Positions 54,407 to 62,942 of a stretch of DNA of 64,000 nucleotides are shown piece by piece. This DNA comes from Ilumatobacteraceae bacterium (GTDB taxonomy: Bacteria; Actinomycetota; Acidimicrobiia; Acidimicrobiales; Ilumatobacteraceae). The notes below the pieces were generated by a model. That model worked only from the letters and a program-made list of their open reading frames with translations, did not search any database and had not been told where the DNA came from. The translations under genes and the position numbers were made by a program. The stretch covers positions 30,798-94,797 of the forward strand of contig JAHENF010000097.1 in assembly GCA_024643255.1 (NCBI GenBank). Reading direction: 5' to 3'. Every line of letters begins with the position of its first letter. The stretch's first letter is position 1.

Positions 54407-54877
54407 GTGAGCACGTCCGACGTCATCTACTTGGTCCGACACGCCAAAGCGGGCGAGCGGCGCACGTGGACCGACGACGACGATGTCAGACCGTTGAGCA
54501 AACACGGTTGGCGACAGGCCCGGGCGGTGTCGATTCGCCTCGCACAGAAGGGGGCCTCGACGATCTATTCGAGTCCGTATGTCCGCTGCGTCCAGACCGT
54601 CGAGCCGCTCGCCGAACTCATCGGCACCAAGGTCACCGTCGACGACCGGCTCGCCGAGGATCGACCCTTCGAACCCGTTCTCGAACTGTTGACCGAGGTC
54701 GATCCCGGCGCCGTCCTGTGCAGCCACGGCGACGTCATCCCGGCCACGGTCGAGGCGTTGGTCCGTCGTGGCATGGAGGTGCAGTCGACCGTCGATTGGC
54801 GCAAGGCCACCGTCTGGGTCCTGAGACGCAAGAACGGCCGCGTCACCAAGGGCAAGGTCTGGCCGCCACCGACCTGA
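54407..54877 (+). CDS. SixA-like histidine phosphatase
   Basis: A 156-residue short histidine phosphatase: LVRHAKAG phosphohistidine motif, SSPYVRCVQT and SHGD with the second His. SixA-type enzymes remove phosphate from histidine-phosphorylated proteins; others in actinomycetes are fused or coupled to Nudix enzymes. Here it is alone, 4 bp after the DUF4328 gene, GTG start. Confidence 0.9.
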   Translation: MSTSDVIYLVRHAKAGERRTWTDDDDVRPLSKHGWRQARAVSIRLAQKGASTIYSSPYVRCVQTVEPLAELIGTKVTVDDRLAEDRPFEPVLELLTEVDPGAVLCSHGDVIPATVEALVRRGMEVQSTVDWRKATVWVLRRKNGRVTKGKVWPPPT

Positions 54878-54914
54878 GACGGCGGCGACATCAGCCGGCC
54901 GGTACTGTCCGTGG

Positions 54915-56072
54915 ATGCGCATCGGGATCCTGACCCGCGAGTATCCGCCGGACGTCTACGGTGGCGCCGGCGTGCACGTCGACTTCCTCGTACGTGAGCT
55001 GGTGCAGCTCGCCGACGTCGAGGTGCACTGCATGGGCGACCCCCGCCCGGGCGCCACCGCCCACTCCGAACGCAACCCGCTGCTCGTCGACGCCAACGCT
55101 GCGCTGCGGACGCTGGCGGCAGACCTGGCGATGGCCGACCAGACCGCGGGATGCGACATCGTCCACTCCCACACGTGGTACGCCAACATGGGAGGCCACT
55201 GGTCGAAGCTGCTCCACGACATTCCCCACGTCGTGACCTCGCACTCGCTCGAGCCCCACCGGCCCTGGAAGGCCGAGCAACTCGGCGGTGGTTACCGGGT
55301 GTCGTCGTGGGCCGAACGCACCGCCTACGAGGGTGCCGACGCGGTGATCGCCGTGAGCCACGGATCCAAGCGCGACGTCCTCTCGGCCTATCCGACACTC
55401 GACGAGGCCAAGGTGCACGTCGTCCACAACGGGATCGACACCGACTTCTACCGGCCCGATCCCGAGACGGACGTCCTCGAGCGGTTGGGCGTCGACCCCG
55501 AGCGTCCGTCGGCCGTCTTCGTCGGCCGCATCACGCGCCAGAAGGGCGTTCCCCACCTGCTGCGCGCGGCGCTCGGCTTCGACGAGTCGGTACAGCTCGT
55601 GCTGCTGGCCGGCGCAGCCGACACACCTGAGCTCGCCGCCGAGACGGACGACCTCGTGGCCACGCTGCGCGCCGAGCGCGACGGCGTCCACCTCGTGTCG
55701 GAGATGTTGCCGCGCGAGCAGGTGCGCCAGGTGCTCACACACGGAACCGTGTTCGTCTGCCCGTCGATCTACGAGCCACTCGGCATCGTGAACCTCGAGG
55801 CGATGGCGTGCGAGACGGCGGTCGTCGCGAGCGATGTCGGTGGGATTCCGGATGTCGTCGTCGACGGGGAGACGGGCCGGCTCGTGCACTACGACGCCGG
55901 CGACCCGGAGGCCTTCGAGGCGGGGCTCGCTGATGCGGTCAACGACGTTGTCCGCGCCCCCGACCGGGCGAGGGCGATGGGCGTCGCGGGGCGTCGACGG
56001 GCGGTCGCCGACTTCGGCTGGGACGTTGCGGCACGGCGGACGATGGCGATCTACGAGTCCCTCGTCGGCTGA
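54915..56072 (+). CDS. GT4 glycosyltransferase, GlgM/GlgA-like
   Basis: A 385-residue GT4 enzyme of the actinobacterial glycogen-synthase group, starting ILTREYPPDVYGGAGVHVDFL. In mycobacteria the homologue GlgM makes maltose 1-phosphate from ADP-glucose for alpha-glucan synthesis. The donor-binding segment is EPLGIVNLEAMACETAVVAS, and GRITRQKG is present. The ATG lies 6 nt after TACTGT with no Shine-Dalgarno sequence. It is convergent with the ccm operon. Confidence 0.93.
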   Translation: MRIGILTREYPPDVYGGAGVHVDFLVRELVQLADVEVHCMGDPRPGATAHSERNPLLVDANAALRTLAADLAMADQTAGCDIVHSHTWYANMGGHWSKLLHDIPHVVTSHSLEPHRPWKAEQLGGGYRVSSWAERTAYEGADAVIAVSHGSKRDVLSAYPTLDEAKVHVVHNGIDTDFYRPDPETDVLERLGVDPERPSAVFVGRITRQKGVPHLLRAALGFDESVQLVLLAGAADTPELAAETDDLVATLRAERDGVHLVSEMLPREQVRQVLTHGTVFVCPSIYEPLGIVNLEAMACETAVVASDVGGIPDVVVDGETGRLVHYDAGDPEAFEAGLADAVNDVVRAPDRARAMGVAGRRRAVADFGWDVAARRTMAIYESLVG

Positions 56073-56093
56073 GTGGCCTGAACCGCCCGGGGA

Positions 56094-56855
56094 TCAGCCG
56101 AGTGCGGCGCGGATCTGGTCGGCGAAGCTCGACACGAGCGAGGCGACCTCGGCGGGCGGATTGCTCGCCTCACACTTCTCGATGTGCGGAAGTGCGGCCG
56201 CGGCGTCACCGCGGAACTGGAACTCGACGATCGCCAGGAAGCACTGCGGGTCGGCGTAGTCGGGCTCGAGCTCCGCAGCCTGACCCAGTGCGAGCCGGGC
56301 GGCATCGAGACGATCGGCATTGTTGGGCTGGTCGGGGTTCTGGCGGGTCAGCAACGCGAGCGTCCAACCGAAGTAGGCGAGCGCCTCGGCGTTGTCGCGA
56401 CCCCGATCGCGCTCCATCTCGATCGCGCGTCCGAACAGGGAGTTCGCGAGCTGGAAGTCGCCCTGCCCCATGGCGTCACGGGCGTTGGTGAGCACGATCC
56501 GTGATTCGTCACCGGGCGTCAGGCCCGTCATCTGCTGGCCCGACGACCGCTCACCCCATGCGCCGGCGAGGACGAATCCGACCGCCACCGAACCGACCAA
56601 CACGGCGGCGGTCACCGCGATGATCCGGCTCCACCGGCGCGGCGGCCGTTGCGGCAGTTCGCCGCGGCCCTCCTCGATCTCGCGCAGCACCGTCGCAGCT
56701 CGAACGGTGTAGCCGTCCTTCAGGGTCTGGTAGTCGAGATCGTCGACGTCACCTGCCGCATGTTCCTTCTCGAGATCGGTCAACGAGCGCAGCAGGTACC
56801 GACGTTCCTCCTCGAGCTCGGCGAGCCGATCGAGTTGCGCCCCGCTGGTGCTCAT
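56094..56855 (-). CDS. CcmI-like cytochrome c biogenesis protein
   Basis: A 253-residue membrane-anchored protein: N-terminal coiled coil (LAELEEERRYLLRSLTDLEKEH), one membrane helix (AVTAAVLVGSVAVGFVLAG) and a C-terminal TPR-like region (AEALAYFGWTLALL, LGQAAELEPDYADPQCFLAI). This is the layout of CcmI, which presents apocytochrome c. It is the last gene of the ccm operon; its start overlaps the ccmH stop by 4 bp. Confidence 0.82.
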   Translation of the reverse strand: MSTSGAQLDRLAELEEERRYLLRSLTDLEKEHAAGDVDDLDYQTLKDGYTVRAATVLREIEEGRGELPQRPPRRWSRIIAVTAAVLVGSVAVGFVLAGAWGERSSGQQMTGLTPGDESRIVLTNARDAMGQGDFQLANSLFGRAIEMERDRGRDNAEALAYFGWTLALLTRQNPDQPNNADRLDAARLALGQAAELEPDYADPQCFLAIVEFQFRGDAAAALPHIEKCEASNPPAEVASLVSSFADQIRAALG

Positions 56856-57361
56856 CGTCCCGTGTCCGGTTCGTCGAGTTGGGCGAGCAGCGCCGCCTCG
56901 ACGAGCGCCCGATCGTCGTCGGTCGGTTCGCGCATCCCGCCAGCTTCGCGTTTCCAGCGACGGAAGACGACGACGAGCGCGGCCACGCCGCACGCGAACG
57001 CGACCGCGGGCAGCACCCACACCAGCGCATCGAACCCGCTCGCCTTGGGCACGAGGAGCACCTGGGCGCCATAGCGCGTCTCGATGAACGCGACGATCTC
57101 GGCATCGCTCAGATCGTTGTCGGCAACGAGCTGTTGCACCTGGTTGCGGATCGCCTGCGACGCGTTGTTCTGCGACTCGAAGACGCTCTCGCCGTCGCAG
57201 ATCGGGCACGCGACACGCCGGGCGATCGCATCGACGCGGTCGTCCTGGCTCGCGGGTCCGGTCGACCGGGTTGCACCGACGGCGAGGAACCCGGCGATCA
57301 CGAAGACCAGGAGCACCCAGCCCGGCCAGCGCTTGACCTTGGCGTTCAGTTCGCTGGCCAT
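56852..57361 (-). CDS. ccmH: CcmH/CycL cytochrome c maturation protein
   Basis: A 169-residue protein with two membrane helices flanking an external domain with the redox pair ACPICDGESV, the CcmH motif (usually RCPVCQ) that reduces the cysteines of apocytochrome c. The segments QNNASQAIRNQVQQLV and IVAFIETRYGAQVLL are typical. It starts at 57361, overlapping ccmG by one base. Confidence 0.93.
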   Translation of the reverse strand: MASELNAKVKRWPGWVLLVFVIAGFLAVGATRSTGPASQDDRVDAIARRVACPICDGESVFESQNNASQAIRNQVQQLVADNDLSDAEIVAFIETRYGAQVLLVPKASGFDALVWVLPAVAFACGVAALVVVFRRWKREAGGMREPTDDDRALVEAALLAQLDEPDTGR

Positions 57362-57969
57362 CAGCCGTACTGCTCGCGGAACTGCTGGAGGATCGCGTTC
57401 AGTTGGGCCGCGGTCACCTTGGAGATCAGGCGGAGCTGCACCACACCACTCGGGTCGACGATCCACGTCTCGGGCACCTGCGACACACCGAATGCCACCG
57501 GGAACTCGTCGGCCTTGGAGTAGATCGCCGGCCAGTCACCACCGTTGTCGGCGAAGAACCGCTCGATCTCGGACTGTTTGCCCTTGGTGACCACCGAGTA
57601 GAGCTCGGCCCCGTCGGCGCCGAGCGTCGCCTGGTCCTCGGAGAACGCGACAAGTTCGGGATGTTCCTGGATGCACGGGATGCATGTCGGGTCGAAGAAG
57701 TTGAGCACGACCCAGCTCCCCTTGCGACGCGACAGGTCGAACGACGTGCCGTCGCCGAGCGTGCCGGTCGCCTCGGGGGCGGGTCGCCCGATCAGCGGTG
57801 ATGCGGCGGACTCCTTGCGGCTGGCGTCGGCCCCGGCGAGCACGATGAACAGCCCCACCATCACGACGGCGATCGCGCCGACGATCACCGGAGCGATACG
57901 ACGTCGGCCACCGGCACTGGCACCGTCGTCGGCCGGGCCGGCCTGGACTTCGTCGACCACGTCACTCAT
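57361..57969 (-). CDS. ccmG: CcmG/TlpA-type thioredoxin-like protein
   Basis: A 202-residue membrane-anchored thiol reductase: one membrane helix (VIVGAIAVVMVGLFIVLAG), then a thioredoxin fold with CIPC in NFFDPTCIPCIQEHP and cis-Pro in VSQVPETWIVD. It keeps apocytochrome c or CcmH reduced outside the membrane. It overlaps ccmF and ccmH by a few bases. Confidence 0.93.
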   Translation of the reverse strand: MSDVVDEVQAGPADDGASAGGRRRIAPVIVGAIAVVMVGLFIVLAGADASRKESAASPLIGRPAPEATGTLGDGTSFDLSRRKGSWVVLNFFDPTCIPCIQEHPELVAFSEDQATLGADGAELYSVVTKGKQSEIERFFADNGGDWPAIYSKADEFPVAFGVSQVPETWIVDPSGVVQLRLISKVTAAQLNAILQQFREQYG

Positions 57970-60026
57970 ACGGGCGCCTCGTTCCGGGTGCCGACGTCAT
58001 CGACGTCGACGTCGACCTGATCGGCATCGGCATCGGCGTCCGCGCCGCTGCCCGACGGCGGTCCGTCGACGGCGATCGGCGCGGAGACCGGGTCGATCGC
58101 CACGCGGCGTCGCGACCCCGGGAAGGCCGCGAGCAGGGTGCCCACGGCCATGATCGCCCCACCGAGCCACAGCCACAGGATCATCGGCTTGATGAAGACC
58201 CGGAGCGTCACCGTCGTGTCGCCGGGCGCGGCCCCCTGGTTGAGCGTCAGGTACACGTCCTCGGTGAGACCGGTGCGCACCGACGGCGTGCCGATGTCGG
58301 CGCCCATGTTGAGGTAGGTGGTGATCGCCGGCCGATAGGTCGAGCCGCCGTCGAGGATCACGTTGGCGGCGACTCGACTCTGGCGGTCGTTGGTTCGTTC
58401 GTCGACCGACACGAGTTCGAAGCTGTGACCACCCCATTCGACGACCTCGCCCTGGTTCAACTCGAGCGTCGCCGAGTGCGTGAAGCTGTTGGACGACGCG
58501 AGCGCGACGGCGATGATGATCACGCCGATGTGGACGATCATGCCGCCGTTGGCCCGACCGACCAGCCCGCGCCATCCCTGACGGCGAGTCGCGAGCGCGA
58601 GCTGTCGACCCGCGGATCCCGCAGCGAAACCCGCGAGCCCGAACGCGACGAGCGGTGCCCATCCGTCGGCGCCGACCAGCACCGCGACGACGAGCGCGCC
58701 CGCACCGCACCACGCCGGCCAGAACAGCCGGTTGCGGAGCAGCTCGGTCGACGCCTTGCGCCACGGCAGCACGGGGGCCACGCCCATCAGGAAGAGCAGC
58801 ACCAGGCCGATCGGCTGCGAGAGCCGATCGAAGTACGGGGCGCCGACGAGGGTCTGCCGATTCTGCAGGGCCTCGACCAGCAGCGGGAACAGCGTGCCGA
58901 GCAGGATGATGAACGCCCAGACGGTGAACAGCACGTTGTTGGCGAGAAACGCTCCTTCACGCGACAGCGGCGAGTCGATGCTCCCGGGCGATCGAAGCCG
59001 GTCGCCGCGCCACGCGATCAGGCCGAGCGAGACGACGACGATCAGCCCGAAGAACACCAGGAGCCAGGTGCCCACCGGCCCGTCACCGAACGCGTGCACC
59101 GAGTTGAGCACGCCCGAACGGGTCAGGAACGTTCCCAGAATCGTGAGCGCGAACGTCGCGACGAGCAGGCTCAGGTTCCAGACCCGGAGCATTCCTCGAC
59201 GCTCCTGGACCAAGACCGAGTGGATGTAGGCGGTGCCGGTGAGCCATGGCAGGAACGACGCGTTCTCGACGGGGTCCCAGGCCCACACGCCCGACCAGCC
59301 GAGCACCTCGTAACTCCACCAGCCGCCGAGCAGGATGCCGATCGTCAGGAATGCCCAGGCGAACAGCGCCCACCGTCGGGTCTCCATCAACCAGCCCTCA
59401 CCCAGACGGCCGGTGATCAGCGCCGCCATCGCGAAGGCGAACGGCACGCTGAATCCGACGTAGCCGAGATAGAGGATCGGCGGGTGGAACAACACCAGGA
59501 TGTGGTTCTGCAGCAGCGGGTTGGGCCCCGGTCCGCTGGTGACCCCCGCCGCACCGGCTCCGAAGGGGTCTGCGGGACCGAAGCTCAGCATGGCGAAGAA
59601 CGCCGAGATCACGAACATCACGATCAGGGCCCAGCCGACGAGTACATCGTCCGTGCGGTCGCGGAAGCGCCAGGCGACCGCCGCGGTGAACACGCCGAGC
59701 ATGAGCGCCCACAACAGGATCGAGCCCTCCAGCGCCGACCACATCGCGGCGATGTTGTACAGCAGCGGCGTATCGGCCGAGCCGACCTGCTGGATGTAGG
59801 CCATCGAGAAGTCGCGAGTCACCAGCGCCCGCTGCATCATCACCACGGCCAGCACGATCCCGCCGAGCGCGAGGAACGCGTACACCGGCCCCTGCTTGAG
59901 GAGGCGCGCGTCCTTGCGGCGGATGCCGTAGAGGACGGCGATCGCGCCGAACACGGACGCGGCCAGCATCAACAGCAGCCCGGCTCGGCCCAGCGCCGAG
60001 TTTGCACTCGCGGCGGCGAGCATCAC
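57966..60026 (-). CDS. ccmF: Cytochrome c heme lyase CcmF
   Basis: A 686-residue membrane protein with about 14-15 helices and the tryptophan-rich heme-binding WWD motif (GWSGVWAWDPVENASFLPW). It transfers heme from CcmE to apocytochrome c. The C-terminus is extended and acidic. GTG at 60026 and ATG at 60023 are both possible; both overlap the ccmE stop. Confidence 0.96.
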   Translation of the reverse strand: MMLAAASANSALGRAGLLLMLAASVFGAIAVLYGIRRKDARLLKQGPVYAFLALGGIVLAVVMMQRALVTRDFSMAYIQQVGSADTPLLYNIAAMWSALEGSILLWALMLGVFTAAVAWRFRDRTDDVLVGWALIVMFVISAFFAMLSFGPADPFGAGAAGVTSGPGPNPLLQNHILVLFHPPILYLGYVGFSVPFAFAMAALITGRLGEGWLMETRRWALFAWAFLTIGILLGGWWSYEVLGWSGVWAWDPVENASFLPWLTGTAYIHSVLVQERRGMLRVWNLSLLVATFALTILGTFLTRSGVLNSVHAFGDGPVGTWLLVFFGLIVVVSLGLIAWRGDRLRSPGSIDSPLSREGAFLANNVLFTVWAFIILLGTLFPLLVEALQNRQTLVGAPYFDRLSQPIGLVLLFLMGVAPVLPWRKASTELLRNRLFWPAWCGAGALVVAVLVGADGWAPLVAFGLAGFAAGSAGRQLALATRRQGWRGLVGRANGGMIVHIGVIIIAVALASSNSFTHSATLELNQGEVVEWGGHSFELVSVDERTNDRQSRVAANVILDGGSTYRPAITTYLNMGADIGTPSVRTGLTEDVYLTLNQGAAPGDTTVTLRVFIKPMILWLWLGGAIMAVGTLLAAFPGSRRRVAIDPVSAPIAVDGPPSGSGADADADADQVDVDVDDVGTRNEAPV

Positions 60027-60532
60027 GGCGTTTTGGATGTACCGGCGCAGCCGGCCTGCTCGGCTTCGGTGACGCGCTTGTCGTTGATCGCAACGTATTC
60101 GTCGGAGTGCTTGACCTCGACGCGGTCGCCCAGGAGTTCACCGTTCTCGATCACGCCGTGCACGACGACCGGGATGCACTCCTTGAAGATGCCACCGGGC
60201 TCACCGTCGTAGGTGACCGGAATCGTCTCGCCGTTGAACGAGATCGTGAACACCGTGGTGTTCGCGACCTTCTCGACGGAGCCCTCGTCGACCGTGCCCT
60301 GCAGCCGGATCCGCCGGCCCGCGTCGCACCCGCCGCGCACTCCGACCTCGTCGACGTTGCAGTAGTAGTCGACCGCCGACGTGAGGAACTGCGTGACGAT
60401 CACGCCACCGGCGACGATCACGAGCCCGAGGACGATCATCGGGAACCACTTGCGTTTGGCCTTCGGCTTCGATCCGGCGGGATCGACGGGGGCTCGGGGG
60501 GAGAGATCCATGTCGGTCATGTCAGGTTGCAT
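60023..60532 (-). CDS. ccmE: Heme chaperone CcmE
   Basis: A 169-residue protein with one N-terminal membrane helix (MIVLGLVIVAGGVIVTQFL) and an OB-fold that holds heme covalently on His 142 in KHSDEY. Its Tyr 146 is the second conserved residue of HxxxY. Cys 58 and Cys 69 could form a disulfide. The ATG at 60532 follows the ccmD-like gene by 9 bp. Confidence 0.94.
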   Translation of the reverse strand: MQPDMTDMDLSPRAPVDPAGSKPKAKRKWFPMIVLGLVIVAGGVIVTQFLTSAVDYYCNVDEVGVRGGCDAGRRIRLQGTVDEGSVEKVANTTVFTISFNGETIPVTYDGEPGGIFKECIPVVVHGVIENGELLGDRVEVKHSDEYVAINDKRVTEAEQAGCAGTSKTP

Positions 60533-60541
60533 TCTGCTCGC

Positions 60542-60676
60542 TCAGAGCCAGTATTTCTCCTCGTCCGGCACACGCCGGGCGAGCCGTCGACCTGATCGCA
60601 CATATCGCCATGCGACCAGACCCACTGCTGCGAAGGTCAGCAGATAGCTACCGAAGATGAACCCTGCGTCTTCCAT
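60542..60676 (-). CDS. CcmD-like small membrane protein
   Basis: A 44-residue protein too short for its own track entry: MEDAGFIFGSYLLTFAAVG, then WRYVRSGRRLAR and DEEKYWL. One membrane helix followed by basic residues is the CcmD layout, which stabilises the CcmABC-CcmE complex. Its start overlaps the ccmC stop by one base, exactly where ccmD is expected. Confidence 0.85.
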   Translation of the reverse strand: MEDAGFIFGSYLLTFAAVGLVAWRYVRSGRRLARRVPDEEKYWL

Positions 60677-61470
60677 CAGTTCGCGCCATCCCCTCGTGCG
60701 ACCGGTTCTCCCTCGGCCCGACGCGCCTCGAGCGCCTCGTCGAGTCCCCGGTCGTCGAGGTAGTCCTCCATGGCCATGCCCCTCGTGCGGTGCATCAGCA
60801 GCCACACGTAGAGCAGCGTGAAGGCCACGACACCGACGAAGAGACTGAACAGCATGAGGCCATCCATGTTCACGTCGGCATCGGTTCCCAGCACGGTGGC
60901 TTCCTGGTGGAGGCTGCGCCAGAGTCGCACGCTCCAGTGAACGAGCGGAATCTCGAGCACGGCGAGCAGTCCGATGACTGCGCTGCGACGAGCGCGCTGC
61001 TCGTGCGTGCCGCCGAGTTGACGTACGGCGAGGTAGCCGATGTAGGTGACGAACAACAATGCCGTCGTGGTGAGGCGGGCGTCCCACTGCCAGAACACAC
61101 CCCAGGTGAGGCGGCCCCAGAGTGCGCCGACCACGAGCGTCACCGCCACGAAGATCGTGCCGATCTCGGCACTCGCGCCCGCCAGCCGATCCCATCCGAG
61201 CGACTTCTTCTTCGTGAACAGGTACATCGCCGAGCCGATCGCGGTCACGACGAAGGCGAGGTATGCGATCCAGATCGTGGGCACGTGGACGTAGAGCAGC
61301 CGCACGGCTTCACGCTGGTCTCGGTCCTCCGGGGAGAATCCCAGCCCGAATGCCACCAGCCATCCCATGGCGATGATCGTGGTGATCCCGAGGATTCGGC
61401 TGCCACGGCTCCCGGTACCGGCCGACGTCGAGACGCCGGTCGTCTCCAGCTTGGAGTCGGTCGTCGTCAT
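60676..61470 (-). CDS. ccmC: Heme exporter subunit CcmC
   Basis: A 264-residue membrane protein with six helices and the tryptophan-rich motif WGVFWQWDARLTTT, which holds heme, plus the conserved histidines in YVHVP and VHWSVRLW. It loads heme onto CcmE. It lies between ccmB and the ccmD-like gene. Confidence 0.96.
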   Translation of the reverse strand: MTTTDSKLETTGVSTSAGTGSRGSRILGITTIIAMGWLVAFGLGFSPEDRDQREAVRLLYVHVPTIWIAYLAFVVTAIGSAMYLFTKKKSLGWDRLAGASAEIGTIFVAVTLVVGALWGRLTWGVFWQWDARLTTTALLFVTYIGYLAVRQLGGTHEQRARRSAVIGLLAVLEIPLVHWSVRLWRSLHQEATVLGTDADVNMDGLMLFSLFVGVVAFTLLYVWLLMHRTRGMAMEDYLDDRGLDEALEARRAEGEPVARGDGAN

Positions 61471-61520
61471 GTCCGTTCCGTCATTCGTCGGTCCCTGTCA
61501 TCTCGATCCGGGTCACTGGC

Positions 61521-62204
61521 TCATTCGTCGATCAACGGACCGAACGCCAACGATCCGCCGACGCCGAAGGCGACGGCGAAGACGAGCAGCAAGCCCACCC
61601 AGGGCCAGCCGTCCGACACCACTGCGCCTGCGGTGCCGAGCGCTGCTTCGACCGCTCGCGTTGCTCCGATCAGGACTGGCGCCACCGCCGGGAGCGTGAG
61701 CAGCGGGAGCAATGTCTCGCGGCCCCTGAACCCTGCGGCAAGGCCTCCGTACAGGGTACCGACCGCGGCGAGGCCGCACGTCGCGGAGATCAAAGTGGTG
61801 ACGAGAAGCACAAGCCCGTCGACCGGGACCGTCTGCCGGAAGAGCACGACCGCCGCGAACAACAGCACCACTTCGAGCACCAGCAACTGCACGGCCAACC
61901 CACCGGCCTTGCCGAGAAAGATCGCTCGGGGGTCGACGCCGGCGACGCGCAGCGCATCGAGGGCACCATCGTCGGTCTCGACGGCGAACGTGCGTTGGAC
62001 CAGCACCAGCATGCTGAACATGGTCGCCAGCCACACGAGACCCGGTGCCACCCGTTCGAGTACGGCGTCGGAGTCGAGGGCGAACGCGAAGATCACCATC
62101 GTCACCCCGGCGAACGGCAGCACCTGGTTGGTGAGCACGCGACTGTGCCATTCGATGCGCAGGTCCTTGGCGGCGACGAGTCGAGCGATGCGCCACACGC
62201 TCAT
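61521..62204 (-). CDS. ccmB: Heme exporter subunit CcmB
   Basis: A 227-residue membrane protein with six helices, starting WRIARLVAAKDLRIEWHSR and containing VLPFAGVTMVIFAFAL, typical of CcmB. It forms the ABC complex with CcmA that releases heme-CcmE. The start at 62204 overlaps the ccmA stop by 4 bp. Confidence 0.95.
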   Translation of the reverse strand: MSVWRIARLVAAKDLRIEWHSRVLTNQVLPFAGVTMVIFAFALDSDAVLERVAPGLVWLATMFSMLVLVQRTFAVETDDGALDALRVAGVDPRAIFLGKAGGLAVQLLVLEVVLLFAAVVLFRQTVPVDGLVLLVTTLISATCGLAAVGTLYGGLAAGFRGRETLLPLLTLPAVAPVLIGATRAVEAALGTAGAVVSDGWPWVGLLLVFAVAFGVGGSLAFGPLIDE

Positions 62205-62869
62205 GACGGGTGCTCCTGGTCCGGAGCGACCTCGTGAAGACGTCCCGCCACGACGTCGACGGTACGTGTGGCCAGCGATCCGGCGCGTTCGAGCTCGTGG
62301 CTCGCCACCACGATCGTTGCGCCGGCGGCCGCCGCTTGACGCAGCGTGGCGTCGAGCTCGTCGCGTGCGCTCGCGTCGAGGCCGGCGTGCGGCTCGTCGA
62401 GCAGCCACAACTGGGCCCGACGGGCAACGAGACAGGCGAGCGCCGTCCGGCGCTTCTGCCCCGCCGACAGCTTGCGCACGGGCACGTCGACCAGTCGATC
62501 CGCCACACCGAGCCGCTCCATCGCGGCATGCGTCTCACTGTCACTCGCGCCGACCGTGGCACCCCAGAAGCGGATGTTCTCGCCGACGGTCAGGTCGAGA
62601 TACAGCCCGTTCTGATGGCCGAGCACACCGACGTGCCGGCGAATCGACTCGCGTTGGGTTCCGAGGTCGAACCCCAAGATGCGGCCGCTGCCGCGCACCA
62701 TCGGCACCAGGCCGGCGCACAGCCGCAGCAAGGTCGTCTTGCCGGCGCCGTTGGGTCCGCGCAGCAGCACGATGTCACCCTCGTCGATCCGAATCGATGC
62801 ACCGGCCAACGCCGGGAACGATCCGAGCACCGCGACGGCATCGGTGAGGTCGACCACGGGCGCGGACAT
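62201..62869 (-). CDS. ccmA: Heme exporter ATPase CcmA
   Basis: A 222-residue ABC ATPase: Walker A GPNGAGKTT, signature LSAGQKRR, Walker B LWLLDEPHAGLD, and H-loop VASHE. It powers the CcmABC complex. It is the first gene of the nine-gene ccm operon, divergent from the sortase gene across 73 bp. Confidence 0.95.
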   Translation of the reverse strand: MSAPVVDLTDAVAVLGSFPALAGASIRIDEGDIVLLRGPNGAGKTTLLRLCAGLVPMVRGSGRILGFDLGTQRESIRRHVGVLGHQNGLYLDLTVGENIRFWGATVGASDSETHAAMERLGVADRLVDVPVRKLSAGQKRRTALACLVARRAQLWLLDEPHAGLDASARDELDATLRQAAAAGATIVVASHELERAGSLATRTVDVVAGRLHEVAPDQEHPS

Positions 62870-62942
62870 TCCGCCACGCTAGGGAGAAACAGTTCGACAA
62901 CCGCGATCGGGTCGGGTCGGGACGCAGCTAGCTTCGAGGATC

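Noticed and set aside
58425-60212. 595-residue plus-strand ORF
   Set aside because: Antisense shadow of ccmF; composition rich in Gln, Arg and Glu without a domain.
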